From Desulfoarculaceae bacterium (GTDB lineage: Bacteria > Desulfobacterota > Desulfobulbia > Desulfobulbales > Desulfocapsaceae), in NCBI GenBank assembly GCA_019429465.1, contig JAHYIV010000004.1:62001-126000 (forward strand): a DNA stretch of 64,000 bases. Direction: 5' to 3'. Shown here piece by piece: positions 1 to 9,254 of the stretch. The notes under the pieces were generated by a model. That model had not been told where the DNA came from, did not search any database, and worked only from the letters and a program-made list of their open reading frames with translations. Position 1 is the first letter of the stretch, and each line of letters opens with the position of its first letter. The translations under genes were made by a program, and so were the position numbers.

Positions 1-2
1 AC

Positions 3-380
3 GACATCAACAAGATCAGCGAGGCCATCCACAGCTGTCTTGACGCGGGTGCCGACCTGATCATCACCAGCGGCGGCATGTCTGTTGATCCCGACGATGT
101 AACACGCATGGGCATCAAAGAGGCCGGGGCCACTGATACGGTCTATGGCTCGCCGGTGCTGCCGGGTGCCATGTTTCTCAGCGGTCGGATAGGAGATACC
201 CCGGTCCTTGGCCTGCCTGCCTGCGGCATGTTTCACAAGATCACCATCTTTGATCTCATCCTGCCCCGGATTCTGACTGGTGAACGCTTTGGCCGGGAAG
301 AATTTGCCCGCATGGGTCATGGCGGACTTTGCCGCAATTGCAAGCATTGCCAGTACCCTGTCTGCAATTTTGGGAAATAA
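3..380 (+). CDS. molybdopterin-binding protein, C-terminal part (5' end outside window)
   Basis: The frame is open from the window edge and ends at TAA 378-380, giving 125 residues of a C-terminus. The stretch ITSGGMSVDPDD is the conserved glycine/aspartate signature of the MoaB/Mog/MoeA molybdopterin-binding fold. The protein ends in a Cys-rich tail (CRNCKHCQYPVCNFGK) that could bind a metal; I recall similar tails on MoeA-like molybdopterin-binding proteins of anaerobic proteobacteria. A role in molybdenum cofactor handling, or in sensing it, is inferred. The window also encodes a molybdopterin formate dehydrogenase, but far away and on the other strand, so no operon link can be claimed. 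Confidence 0.75.
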   Translation, partial: DINKISEAIHSCLDAGADLIITSGGMSVDPDDVTRMGIKEAGATDTVYGSPVLPGAMFLSGRIGDTPVLGLPACGMFHKITIFDLILPRILTGERFGREEFARMGHGGLCRNCKHCQYPVCNFGK

Positions 381-405
381 CAAAAAAAAGGTCAGTATAA
401 CATCT

Positions 406-2337
406 TCAGGGTAATGCTGGTCGGATCCTCTTGCGCCGCTGATCAGAATTCTCCTCCACTTTGTCTTCAGCAGCCTGTTTTACTGCCTCCGCTTCAGCGG
501 CCTGCTGTTGTTGCTGAAGACGCTTCAACTCCTCTTCCTTATCCACCACCGGTTGCCCAATAACAGGAACCAGGGCAGCAGGTACTGGAACTGGTGTCAG
601 TTGCGGCCTTACAGGTACAGACCTAATCGAGTCCCGACCGTTACCCCTGTTGTTCGTCGGCCTTTCTCTCAATTGTCCTGGTGAACCCTGCTCTTCCTGC
701 ACCTGCTGCCGGCCGCGACTGGCCGGCGCCGCTTCTTGTTCCTCCCTCAAGGCCGGTTGCTCCTTGGCAGGGACCGGCACAACAGGTACTGGCGCTGGTG
801 TCAGTTGCGGCCTTACAGGTACAGACCTGATCGAGTCCCGACCGTTACCCCTGTTGTTCGTCGGCCTTTCTCTCAATTGTCCTGGTGAACCCTGCTCTTC
901 CTGCACCTGCTGCCGACCGCCAGGCTCAGCTGTTCTTCGTGACTCACCCACGGCTTCAGGATTTATCCTGATTGCTGGAAACAATGATCGTGGTGCCTCC
1001 GTTGGCCTAAAAACCGAACGGTCACGCTCTCTAACAATACGTCTTTCTCCATTCACTGTCCGTTCCTGGATTGAGCGAGGCGGCTTGTGTTCCCTGGGAA
1101 TCTCTCTGACAATCGGCATCATGGTCGTTCGTTCCGGCTCTATCCTGGGCCGACCAATACTTACCCGCTCCCGTAAGAATGGATTTTCCCTCTGTCCAAT
1201 ATCCCGACGTTGGCCTCCCAGAAAGGTATCCCGGTGCACAACGGTTACCGCATCACGCACATGGACATTCCGATAATTTCTTCCCGGCACCACTATGGAG
1301 ATATTAATAGTTAGAATATTAATACTATGGGGTCCATAATAGCCATGACCGTAATAAATTTCGGCAGGTGCGAGAGGCACCCAGGCAATAGTATCTGCTG
1401 TGGCCACCCAGCTGACATAACCAGGTCCCCAATAGACTTCATTGCGCGGCGGCGGTACCCAGCACCAGCCATGAGAAGAGATATAAGACCATCGACCGTA
1501 ATGATACGGCGCCCATCCCCAAGGCTCTTGTGCGATCCAGACATAATCGTCACCGACCCACACCCACCGGCCATAACGATAAGGAGCCCAATCAACAGAT
1601 ATATGGGTGGTCGGAGTCCAGACATAGCCATACTCACTGGTCTGAACCCACCTGCCATTCCTGCTCAAATCCCGTCCATATCCTGTCAACTCTGGCGGCA
1701 GATACTGCTCGCTGTCCTCTGCATCGCTCAGCGAATCATCCCACTGCCTGTTCCATCTCTCCCAGTCGCTGGGGGGGCCCAAGGTCATAAGTGAGGGTAA
1801 GCCATCGTCCATAGAGAGCATCTTGCCGGCTGCGACCCGGACTTCTCCACTCCTGTTTTCTGCGTACACAGCGCCCCGAAAGACGGAAATTTCGGTATAC
1901 CCATTATCACCAATGGCGACGTTGAGAGTCGAACTGTCATACATCCTGATTGAGGAAACCGGGGTGTCTACCTGAATCATGGAATCCATCTCTTGCTTGA
2001 ATCTCAGATATGCCTGTCCCTGACTGAGGTACAACTGTAAAGAATCCTCCTCTACCTCCAGGATTTCCAATAAACTTCCGGCATCAAGCCTGACGACACT
2101 GCCCTCGCGCGTCTCCACCTGTACCCATGCGTTTTGTGGCACCCATAAGCGATCTCCTGCCCGCAGCGGAAGATTGATAGCAGCCGGATCCCACTCCGTC
2201 AGGCCAGTGAACTTGATCTGAACGTCACCCTCCATCTCACTCAAACGCAAGGCACCAAGATCTTCGGCTCCAGCCTGGAGAGGTAAGAAAACAGCGATCC
2301 AGAGCAACAGCATTTTCAACACATTTTTAGGTTTCAT
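406..2337 (-). CDS. secreted FecR-domain / DUF6600-type protein
   Basis: 643 residues with a clear signal peptide (about residues 1-24, ending QAGA). A FecR-like beta domain follows (about 30-175; phrases such as GDRLWVPQNAWVQVETREGS and VSVFRGAVY-like strands). Next is an aromatic-rich Trp/Tyr/Gly block (about 225-330, with repeated YGRW motifs) typical of DUF6600. The C-terminal third is low-complexity, Pro/Gln/Arg-rich and contains a near-exact internal duplication of about 44 residues (see repeat entries). It ends in a Gln/Ala/Glu helix. Function is unknown; an envelope or periplasmic location is inferred. It lies just downstream of lpxB on the same strand (27 bp gap), so it may be cotranscribed with it. 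Confidence 0.7.
   Translation of the reverse strand: MKPKNVLKMLLLWIAVFLPLQAGAEDLGALRLSEMEGDVQIKFTGLTEWDPAAINLPLRAGDRLWVPQNAWVQVETREGSVVRLDAGSLLEILEVEEDSLQLYLSQGQAYLRFKQEMDSMIQVDTPVSSIRMYDSSTLNVAIGDNGYTEISVFRGAVYAENRSGEVRVAAGKMLSMDDGLPSLMTLGPPSDWERWNRQWDDSLSDAEDSEQYLPPELTGYGRDLSRNGRWVQTSEYGYVWTPTTHISVDWAPYRYGRWVWVGDDYVWIAQEPWGWAPYHYGRWSYISSHGWCWVPPPRNEVYWGPGYVSWVATADTIAWVPLAPAEIYYGHGYYGPHSINILTINISIVVPGRNYRNVHVRDAVTVVHRDTFLGGQRRDIGQRENPFLRERVSIGRPRIEPERTTMMPIVREIPREHKPPRSIQERTVNGERRIVRERDRSVFRPTEAPRSLFPAIRINPEAVGESRRTAEPGGRQQVQEEQGSPGQLRERPTNNRGNGRDSIRSVPVRPQLTPAPVPVVPVPAKEQPALREEQEAAPASRGRQQVQEEQGSPGQLRERPTNNRGNGRDSIRSVPVRPQLTPVPVPAALVPVIGQPVVDKEEELKRLQQQQQAAEAEAVKQAAEDKVEENSDQRRKRIRPALP
581..713 (-). 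repeat. internal direct repeat, copy 1 (DUF6600 gene)
   Basis: A stretch of about 133 bp that is nearly identical to 785-917, offset by 204 bp (68 codons), so the duplication keeps frame. It encodes the segment beginning GRQQVQEEQGSPGQL and ending near RPQLTP. The few differences are silent or lie at the edges, which suggests recent duplication or gene conversion. Confidence 0.9.
785..917 (-). repeat. internal direct repeat, copy 2 (DUF6600 gene)
   Basis: Partner of 581-713. This copy is closer to the gene's 5' end (about codons 474-518). The 71-bp spacer between the copies encodes a Pro/Val/Glu-rich linker. Confidence 0.9.
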
Positions 2338-2364
2338 AGCGTTTCCATTTTCATCTACTGCTTT

Positions 2365-3567
2365 TCACTTATTTGGCATGAGGCATTCTTGTTTCTGGTC
2401 AAGGAGCTTCAAGGCAAGGCCGGCAGCCTTACTGGAAGCTCCGGGCTGACCGAGTTTGTCGAGCACCTCGGCCAGTCCCGTCAGCATCTCGTTTCGGGAA
2501 TTGTCATCAAAGAGGAGGCGGGCAAGTTCCGCCTCAATCTTCCCGGGCTTAACCTCTTCCTGTAAAAGTTCGGTCACCACCGATCGTTCAGCAATCAGAT
2601 TGACCAAGGAAAAAAATTGCATATGTTTGGCAAGCAATCTTCCTAAGAAGTAAGTCTGAGGAGACAATCTGTAAACCACCACCATGGGAATACCAAGGAT
2701 GGCAAGCTCAAGAGTAACTGTACCTGAGGCCGCGACAACAACATCACAGGCAGCCATCATGTCATAGCGATCCTCGCGGATCAGTTTAATATTGATCAAT
2801 TCCGAATAACTACCCAGCCCATTATTCCAGAGTTCCTCTTCCGAGATGGTTGAGGCGACGGGCAGGAGAAAGACGAATTCATGTTCATATTTTCCCACCA
2901 GACGCTTGGCCGCGGCGAGAAGATCAGGGAGCAGTGCCGAGATCTCTTTCCTGCGACTGCCAGGGATAAGGCCTACCAGCTTATGCTCCGGGTTAATCGC
3001 ATGCTGTCGGCAGAAGGCCTCTCGGCCCGTTGTCACCTTGACCGAATCAAGAAGGGGGTGTCCGACGTAATGGGCCGTAACCCCGCGGCTTCGGTAAAAG
3101 GACTCTTCAAAGGGAAGAATCACTCCCATGCTATCAATAAGCTGACCAATGGTCTTCACCCGTCCGGTGCGCCAGGCCCAGACCTGTGGGCTGATATAGT
3201 AAAAAACAGGGATGCCCAGCTTTTTTGCCCTTTTGGCCAGCATCAGATTAAAATCAGGAAAATCTATGAGAATCAGTAGATCCGGGGGATCATCCCGCAT
3301 TCGTTTCTTCAGTATTCTCAAGGCCGTAACGATGTCAGGAAAATGGGCCAGCACCTCGACCAGGCCCACCACCGCAATCTTGCCGGCATCAAAAAGAATC
3401 TCGACGCCTGCGTCTGCCAGTTCCCATGAACCCATGCCGCAGAAGACAAGCCCTGGCTGCTGCTGATGCATGGCCTGGACCAGACGGGCACCATGGAGAT
3501 CGCCTGAGGCCTCTCCGGCAATAATCATTATTTTTTTGGGCAAAACATGAAGGTTTTCTGAGTTCAT
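2365..3567 (-). CDS. lpxB: lipid-A-disaccharide synthase
   Basis: 400 residues. LpxB is a GT19 glycosyltransferase that joins UDP-2,3-diacylglucosamine and lipid X to make the lipid A disaccharide at the inner membrane. Family motifs are in order: [10 protein letters not shown] (about 18-27), ISPQVWAW (125-132), GHPLLD (169-174), GSRRKEI (203-209) and a UDP-sugar site near AASGTVTLE. Length is close to the usual 380-400. The start lies 6 bp after the stop of the Gfo/Idh gene, so the two are translationally coupled or at least one transcript. lpxK and lpxC are 1.4-2.7 kb away on the other strand. Confidence 0.95.
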   Translation of the reverse strand: MNSENLHVLPKKIMIIAGEASGDLHGARLVQAMHQQQPGLVFCGMGSWELADAGVEILFDAGKIAVVGLVEVLAHFPDIVTALRILKKRMRDDPPDLLILIDFPDFNLMLAKRAKKLGIPVFYYISPQVWAWRTGRVKTIGQLIDSMGVILPFEESFYRSRGVTAHYVGHPLLDSVKVTTGREAFCRQHAINPEHKLVGLIPGSRRKEISALLPDLLAAAKRLVGKYEHEFVFLLPVASTISEEELWNNGLGSYSELINIKLIREDRYDMMAACDVVVAASGTVTLELAILGIPMVVVYRLSPQTYFLGRLLAKHMQFFSLVNLIAERSVVTELLQEEVKPGKIEAELARLLFDDNSRNEMLTGLAEVLDKLGQPGASSKAAGLALKLLDQKQECLMPNK

Positions 3568-3573
3568 AGAAAC

Positions 3574-4560
3574 TTATTTCTTTTTCACGGCTGCGTTAAC
3601 CTGCTGGTACACCTCAAGATCCTGATTCTGCCGGATCTGCTCGATCACCTGGAGGGCCACCTCGAGCGCGCGGCGACCTGCCCGTCCGGAGACCAGGGGC
3701 TCACTTCTGTCCCTGACACTTTTGACGAAATGAACAATTTCATCCCTCAGGGCATCACTTGCCGGAAAGGAAGTGACCTGGGTATCCTGCCCGGGGGCGC
3801 CATTTTCCTGAATATCGCCAGTCAGGTGGATAGTCATCACCTTTCTACTGGCAAAATCAACATTGATATAAGAACCGGGTTGATAGATCCGCATATTGCG
3901 GATATTGGTTCGGGCAATCCGGCTTGCCGTCACATTGGCGGTAGCCCCATTCTCAAAAACAAGATGGACATTGGCAATATCAGTGGTAGCGGTCACCACC
4001 GGAGCACCTACAGCCTGGATGGATTTCAGGGGTGAATGGACAATACTGAGAATAATATCAATATCATGGATCATGAGGTCAAGCACAACATCCACGTCGA
4101 CACCACGATTTTTGAAGGTTGACACCCGGCTGCTCTCAATAAAGACGGGGATGGTCAAGAATTTCTCCATGGCCAGAACCGCCGGATTAAAACGTTCAAG
4201 ATGCCCTACCTGGAAAATCAGTTTTTTGGCATCTGCCCGCTGAATCAGATCATCGGCCTGAGCCAGGGTTGTGGTCATCGGTTTTTCCAACAGGATATCA
4301 ACGTCTGCCTCAATGCAGTCAAGTGCCACCTGATGATGATAGCTCGTGGGGACGACCACAGAGACGGCATCAACCTGCGGCAGGAGCTCCCGGTAATCGG
4401 TAAAGGCTCCACAAGAACAATCCGCGGCCACCTTTCCGGCAATAACAGGATTCGTATCGACAACGCCGACAAGCTCAACCCCTTCCATCTCTGCGTATTT
4501 CTGGGCATGAAATTTTCCCAGATATCCTACACCAATCACTCCAGTCTTCACTGTCTTCAT
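3574..4560 (-). CDS. Gfo/Idh/MocA-family NAD(P)-dependent sugar oxidoreductase
   Basis: 328 residues with an N-terminal Rossmann fold (VIGVGYLGKFHAQKY, about 8-22). The family's catalytic Lys is in EKP (K93), and an HDID motif near residue 165 matches the substrate-binding domain. It is directly upstream of lpxB with a 6 bp gap. Oxidoreductases of this family (GnnA) oxidise UDP-GlcNAc so that a 3-amino sugar, and hence amide-linked acyl chains, can be built into lipid A. The lpxB linkage makes a GnnA-like role plausible, but no GnnB-type aminotransferase is visible here, so the substrate stays open. An AAGGA ribosome site precedes the ATG. Confidence 0.85.
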   Translation of the reverse strand: MKTVKTGVIGVGYLGKFHAQKYAEMEGVELVGVVDTNPVIAGKVAADCSCGAFTDYRELLPQVDAVSVVVPTSYHHQVALDCIEADVDILLEKPMTTTLAQADDLIQRADAKKLIFQVGHLERFNPAVLAMEKFLTIPVFIESSRVSTFKNRGVDVDVVLDLMIHDIDIILSIVHSPLKSIQAVGAPVVTATTDIANVHLVFENGATANVTASRIARTNIRNMRIYQPGSYINVDFASRKVMTIHLTGDIQENGAPGQDTQVTSFPASDALRDEIVHFVKSVRDRSEPLVSGRAGRRALEVALQVIEQIRQNQDLEVYQQVNAAVKKK

Positions 4561-4766
4561 CGCTCAATCCTTGATGACTTTTTGCAAGATCAAAACAGGC
4601 GTCTTCAATCATTGCAATACTATTAAATTTCGGGATATGCCTTGGGCACATCAGAAGTGCTCGGAAGAATCAGGGCGCGCTCCGTCAGAATAATCCGGCC
4701 ATGCTTTATAGTAGAGCCCGGATCAGACCACAGCAACAGAGTTCAATAAGATTTTCCAAACAAAAG

Positions 4767-4801
4767 AGCCTGAAACAGAGAAGTTCTCTCTGTTTCAGGC
4801 T
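4767..4801. terminator. hairpin between the lpxB and lpxK transcripts
   Basis: A perfect 14-bp inverted repeat (AGCCTGAAACAGAG and its complement) around a 7-nt loop, flanked by weaker A/T pairing. There is no long T tract. It lies in the 406-bp gap between two divergent genes (Gfo/Idh on minus, lpxK on plus), which is an unusual place for a terminator; it could instead be an RNA processing or protein-binding site. The rest of the gap shows no gene. Confidence 0.5.
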
Positions 4802-4966
4802 GAAACTCTTTCCAAAAGAGAGTATCATCTATTAAGATATTTATAAAAAAAAATTATATTAATACCATTCGATGAAAAAAACACCTTTTTTCAATATTCC
4901 AGCGCTACTCACCCAAGATATTGACAGAAAATAAAAACCTCTTGAGCTGTTCACGGAAGCTACCCC

Positions 4967-6031
4967 ATGTCTGACTCCAAAAGAAACCTGTATTTCCTGG
5001 GACGCCCATTCAGTCCACTCTACAGTGCGGCGATGAAGCTCCGTTCTTTCCTGTACAGCCAAAAGGTCTTCCGCCAGTACAAAATGGAGGTTCCCGTTAT
5101 CTCAGTCGGCAATCTGACTATGGGCGGCACCGGCAAGACCCCCATCGTCAGTTACCTGGCCACCTTTTTACAAAGCCAGGGCTACAGGCCAGCCATCATC
5201 AGCCGTGGCTATGGCGGCGCCGTCGACAACAAGGTCAATGTGGTATCAGACGGAAAAGAGCTCTACCTTGATGCCGGACAGGCAGGCGACGAACCGCGAC
5301 TCCTGGCCGAGACTCTGCCGGGCGTCCCTGTTCTCACCGGTATTGTCCGCGCCCTGCCCTGTAACTACGCCATTGACACCCTTGGCTGCGACATTCTGCT
5401 GCTTGACGATGGCTTTCAGCATCTGGCCGTTGACCGGAATATTAATTTGGTACTGTTCAGCGCCGAATCACTGGCCGGCAACAGCCGGGTCTTTCCCGGT
5501 GGTGATCTGCGGGAACCAGTTTCCGCGCTCATGCGCGGTGACGCCTTTCTGCTTACCGGCACAACGGCCGGCAACAAGGAGAGGGCAAACCGCTTTGCCG
5601 CCCTTCTGCAAAGTCGCTGGCCTCACAAACCTGTTTTTTTCAGTTCCTACACAGCTGCAGCCGCAAAAAATGAAAAAGAGGACAAAACTCTCCCCCTCAC
5701 GGCCCTGCCGACGCCGCTCTTTGGTTTTTGCGGAATTGCCAGGCCAGAGGCTTTCCGACAGAGCCTGATCGAGCAGGGCATTTCCCTTGGCGGTTTTACC
5801 GGCCTCAGGGATCATCAACCTTATACTCCCCGTCTCCTGCGACAGCTCCAGAAAGAAGCCCTTGCCAGCGGGGCCAAGGGGATCATCACCACCGCCAAGG
5901 ACATGGTCAAACTGAAGGACCACACCTTTCCACTTCCCATTTTCAGCCTGCAGATGCTGACCCATATTGATGACGGCCTGAAATCCTTTATCCTGGAACG
6001 GCTCAAACCACTCCAACACACCAGCCAATGA
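4967..6031 (+). CDS. lpxK: tetraacyldisaccharide 4'-kinase
   Basis: 354 residues. LpxK phosphorylates the 4' position of the lipid A disaccharide using ATP at the inner-membrane face. The P-loop GGTGKTP (about 53-59) follows the typical SVGNLTMGG lead-in, and the family signature DDGFQH is present near residue 148. The C-terminal end has the usual TTAKDMVKL motif. Start chosen at the ATG preceded by a GGAAG site. This is the enzyme directly after LpxB in the pathway. Confidence 0.95.
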   Translation: MSDSKRNLYFLGRPFSPLYSAAMKLRSFLYSQKVFRQYKMEVPVISVGNLTMGGTGKTPIVSYLATFLQSQGYRPAIISRGYGGAVDNKVNVVSDGKELYLDAGQAGDEPRLLAETLPGVPVLTGIVRALPCNYAIDTLGCDILLLDDGFQHLAVDRNINLVLFSAESLAGNSRVFPGGDLREPVSALMRGDAFLLTGTTAGNKERANRFAALLQSRWPHKPVFFSSYTAAAAKNEKEDKTLPLTALPTPLFGFCGIARPEAFRQSLIEQGISLGGFTGLRDHQPYTPRLLRQLQKEALASGAKGIITTAKDMVKLKDHTFPLPIFSLQMLTHIDDGLKSFILERLKPLQHTSQ

Positions 6032-6111
6032 TGTGCTTTCCCCCAGCCCTTGTCCCTATTGTGTTTTTTTCCCCACAACAAATCGACCAGCAGACTCAGC
6101 ATAAAACACAA

Positions 6112-6156
6112 GCTAACATATTAAATAGACTAAATAAGTTTATTTAATATGTTAGC
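6112..6156. repeat. perfect 16-bp inverted repeat, AT-rich
   Basis: GCTAACATATTAAATA at 6112-6127 is perfectly complementary to 6141-6156 across a 13-nt loop. It lies between lpxK and lpxC, 80 bp before the lpxC start. It has no T tract, so it may be an operator or RNA control element rather than a classical terminator. Confidence 0.7.
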
Positions 6157-6236
6157 ATCAAAGCAGTGGCTTGATTTTTGCACATACATAATTAATGTAA
6201 CGCTATTCTTATTCCTGAACACCAAGGTTTTCTTAT

Positions 6237-7238
6237 ATGTCATCTCAAAAAGAATTCTATCAGCACACCGTGCGCAAGACCATCCGCTGTTGTGGAATTG
6301 GTCTGCACTCAGGCGCACCTGTCAATCTTGCTATTAAACCGGCCCCTGCAAACAACGGCATTCGTTTTTTTCGTTGCGATCTGCCCTCGGATCAGTATGT
6401 CCAGGCCCTCATGGATAATGTCATCGACACCCGTCTTGCCACCACCCTGAGCGACAACTCCATAACGGTCTCCACCACGGAACACCTCATGGCAGCCCTC
6501 TACGGATCCGGCATTGATAACGCCGACATCGAACTTGACGGCATAGAAGTTCCGATTATGGACGGCAGCGCCGGCCCTTTTATGCACCTCCTCAAGCAGG
6601 CAGGAAAAAGAAAACAGGAAGGGCTGCGTAAGGCCTTACGGATCACTAAAGAGATTATATACCAGGACGGTGACAGCCTTATCCGCATCCTCCCCTATAA
6701 CGGTTTCAAGGTAAGCGGCAAGATCAGTTTTAATGACGAGCTCATCCAGACCCAGCGTTATTCCATCAATCTGACAGGCGACCGCTTTGCCAAAGAGATA
6801 TCCATGGCCAGAACCTTTGGCTATGTAGAGCACGTTGAAGAATTATGGGAAAAAGGACTGGCCCTCGGCGTCAACCTGAGCAATGTCATAGCCATTCACT
6901 GGAACAGAAAGACGGTCTTAAATGAGGAAGGATTACGGTTTAGCGATGAATTTATCCGGCATAAAGTTCTTGATCTGGTCGGTGATCTTGCCCTCCTTGG
7001 CTGCCCTGTCTTTGGTCACGTTATAGCCCATCGCACCGGTCACACCCAGCACCTTGCCTTCATGCAAGCCATCGCCAAGGCGACGGACTGCTGGGAACTG
7101 ATTGAGATGAGCCAGAATGGCAACCACTCCGCGCTTGAACAAGTTATCTCCAGCACGAAAACAGCTGGCGACATCCTCATCCCTTTTTTCAGACCACATC
7201 CACCTCAAACAGCTATCGCTACATCACCATCCTGCTGA
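6237..7238 (+). CDS. lpxC: UDP-3-O-acyl-N-acetylglucosamine deacetylase
   Basis: 333 residues. LpxC is the zinc hydrolase that commits UDP-3-acyl-GlcNAc to lipid A. Zinc ligands are recognisable as His83 (in TTEHLMAAL), His242 and Asp246 (in RHKVLDLVGD). The catalytic C-terminal His lies in RTGHTQH near residue 269. IPIMDGSAG-type and GLRFSDEF motifs are also present. The last ~40 residues after WELIEM are a non-conserved tail. The ATG follows TTCTTAT with only weak ribosome-site complementarity. Confidence 0.95.
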   Translation: MSSQKEFYQHTVRKTIRCCGIGLHSGAPVNLAIKPAPANNGIRFFRCDLPSDQYVQALMDNVIDTRLATTLSDNSITVSTTEHLMAALYGSGIDNADIELDGIEVPIMDGSAGPFMHLLKQAGKRKQEGLRKALRITKEIIYQDGDSLIRILPYNGFKVSGKISFNDELIQTQRYSINLTGDRFAKEISMARTFGYVEHVEELWEKGLALGVNLSNVIAIHWNRKTVLNEEGLRFSDEFIRHKVLDLVGDLALLGCPVFGHVIAHRTGHTQHLAFMQAIAKATDCWELIEMSQNGNHSALEQVISSTKTAGDILIPFFRPHPPQTAIATSPSC

Positions 7239-7257
7239 CCTTGTGAGTCGTTCAAAC

Positions 7258-7440
7258 TTGATGGTTTCGTAAAAACTCAATTTCTGGGATGGCTAAGTAA
7301 AAAGCGTCAAATGCGAGGCGCGCAAATTTCGAGGAATGAGGCGTACTTGAGTACGCCGCAATGACGAGATAATTCGGAGTCTCACAAGCTCGCTTACCTG
7401 CAGCAACGAAGCAGTTGGCGACTTTTTTCGACGCCATCAA
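7258..7440 (+). repeat. foldback (MITE-like) repeat family A, copy 1
   Basis: A 183-bp copy bounded by TTGATGGTTTCGTAAAAA and an inverted partner ending CGACGCCATCAA. It differs from copies at 35964-36122 (inverted) and 63413-63571 by a 24-bp insertion near the right third (CGGAGTCTCACAAGCTCGCT region). The centre is a palindrome around GGCGTACTTGAGTACGCC. It starts 20 bp after the lpxC stop. Confidence 0.9.
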
Positions 7441-7710
7441 ACTTCTCAAGTTTACTCACCTCTTCTTCAGGCAGGGCCAAGCCCTGCTCCCATTCGATAG
7501 ATTCCGGCGAAGAGAGGAGGCAGAAAGGTGCCGGAACCAACAGCAGACCTTTCTGGGCCGTCAGCCCTATGACGAAACGTCGGGCCCAGGATCTCAAACC
7601 TGCCGCCAACAGTCAGACGCCATATTCCAGGCATTAAATCCTGCTCAGCAGCAGGAATTGGCCCCGCCCAAAAGCTGAGCCTTGTCCAACCCTACCTGCC
7701 CCATGAGCCA
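7441..7710. other. 270-bp stretch with no supportable gene
   Basis: Between the foldback repeat and the aldolase stop I see no RNA gene. A short minus-strand frame exists (up to about 7609) but its end is encoded by the repeat and it has no ribosome site. It may be a degraded gene remnant that the repeat truncated. Confidence 0.4.
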
Positions 7711-8991
7711 TTAATCATCAAAATCGCCTCCCGGCCCCTTGTTCACATCAAGCGTTCTCGCCCGTTCAATAATCATTTCCCGGGTCCATTGCGCCGGGTC
7801 TTCAATCCGCCCAACCTTGGGGCCAAGGTCATAGGAACCGGCCTCAAGAATCACCTCCCGGGCTAGAGTGGCGCTGCCTCCGGCATAAAAGACATCCATC
7901 AGCATGGAAAAAACAAAATCCTCCACCCGCCTGGCCATCCGCTCCCGAATCTTGCGGGGCTGGCCCAGGAGTCGGGGTTCAAAGGGCAGATTAAGTTTTT
8001 TATAATCACCACTGTTCCAGCCCTTGCCCTCGGCATAGGTCGTCATCTGCTGCCACATCTCTTCCGTGACCCCTTCACCCTTGACCTTCTTCAGATTGCC
8101 GCTGTCATCGAGGATGGCATTGCCATACTCATTGACTTCCACCCCCCAGGAGACCATCTGCAGGGCCGTGGCCACATTGGCCTTGGTAGTGTGGGTCTGT
8201 GTGGCTATAGCCCGTAGGCGCTCAAAGCTGTTACCGGAGGTCCCGTGCTGGGCACCGGAGGTGCCATAGGGGATAAGAGCCTTGTGAATATCCGCGGTCA
8301 GCATAACCTGAATCCCCAGACTGCTCGCTTCAAGACCATGGGTGGTGCCATTATTCAAGGCAATCCAGTCGGCACAGATCCCGTGGGCGTTCAGCCCCTT
8401 GATAAGAAAAGAGGCGTCATCAACAGTGGAGAGTCCCTGCGAACCTTTGATCTCGCCCACCTCGGTCTCAAGCCCTGCCCAGGAAGGAATCAGGGAGTTT
8501 AGTTCAATATTGGCCAGCAGGTTCAGATCATCAGCCATATGCGAGGCGTCTATGGCTATCGAGGTGATACCCGCCTCAAAAATCGTCGGGATCTCGACCC
8601 GGGCCATGGGCAGATCTTCGATCTTTTTGATCCCGTAATGATCGGCGTGGATGGCAACCGGCACGGTAATCCCCAGCTCATTACACATGGCATCCACCTG
8701 CCGGGCGATATTCCAGTAATTGACGGCACAGTAGGCTTGCGCCCCGCCCTCGGAACGGGCAATCTCAATGATCAGGGCGGCATCAGCCCGCTGAGCTGCT
8801 TGAAGGGCGCCGCGGATAATAAAAATATTCCGGCCATTGGCAGCCATGGTCATAGCCCCGCCCTTGGCCTGCAGGGCGCGGTCAATCACCTTGCCGCTGA
8901 CCAGCAGGGCACGGGAATGAGGAAACAACTGTCTAATAGCAGGGGGACGTCCAATCTCCAAGACCTTTGCAAAATCTCCGGCAACACTCAT
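7711..8991 (-). CDS. fba: class II fructose-bisphosphate aldolase family protein
   Basis: 426 residues from the ATG at 8991, which has a good GGAGG site; a GTG one codon upstream would sit too close to it. The TIM-barrel metal motif AIHADHYGIKK (about residue 115) and NNGTTHG (His ligand region) match class II aldolases, which cleave or form fructose-1,6-bisphosphate with Zn2+. The family also includes other ketose-bisphosphate aldolases, so the exact sugar is inferred. It is longer than the E. coli enzyme (~359) and matches a longer bacterial subgroup. A gluconeogenic role fits an autotroph. No operon partner is visible. Confidence 0.8.
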   Translation of the reverse strand: MSVAGDFAKVLEIGRPPAIRQLFPHSRALLVSGKVIDRALQAKGGAMTMAANGRNIFIIRGALQAAQRADAALIIEIARSEGGAQAYCAVNYWNIARQVDAMCNELGITVPVAIHADHYGIKKIEDLPMARVEIPTIFEAGITSIAIDASHMADDLNLLANIELNSLIPSWAGLETEVGEIKGSQGLSTVDDASFLIKGLNAHGICADWIALNNGTTHGLEASSLGIQVMLTADIHKALIPYGTSGAQHGTSGNSFERLRAIATQTHTTKANVATALQMVSWGVEVNEYGNAILDDSGNLKKVKGEGVTEEMWQQMTTYAEGKGWNSGDYKKLNLPFEPRLLGQPRKIRERMARRVEDFVFSMLMDVFYAGGSATLAREVILEAGSYDLGPKVGRIEDPAQWTREMIIERARTLDVNKGPGGDFDD

Positions 8992-9254
8992 CACAACCTC
9001 CAGTTAATGTAATCAAGGAAAAATTTACTGCTTCTACTTAAGGATGCGGAAAATAGTAATATACCATCTTGCTTCCCGTCTGCGGGCCATCTTTGACCGC
9101 ACCTCAATCGCAAAATCCCCTGGGCAGCCAAATCCGGCCAAAAACACAGTCGCTATTCAGGTACATCAATATTTTCCAAGTCCTTATAACGTGCACCAAA
9201 AAAAAAAGAATCCAGAAGATGAAATGAAAAAGCCAGCTTTTTCAGATAAGAGTA

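Noticed and set aside
650-1276. 208-codon plus-strand frame
   Set aside because: Shadow of the FecR/DUF6600 gene; Cys/Ser-rich translation of the repeat region.
7394-7609. Small minus-strand gene next to the foldback repeat
   Set aside because: TTG start without a ribosome site and C-terminus encoded by the repeat; no family recognised.
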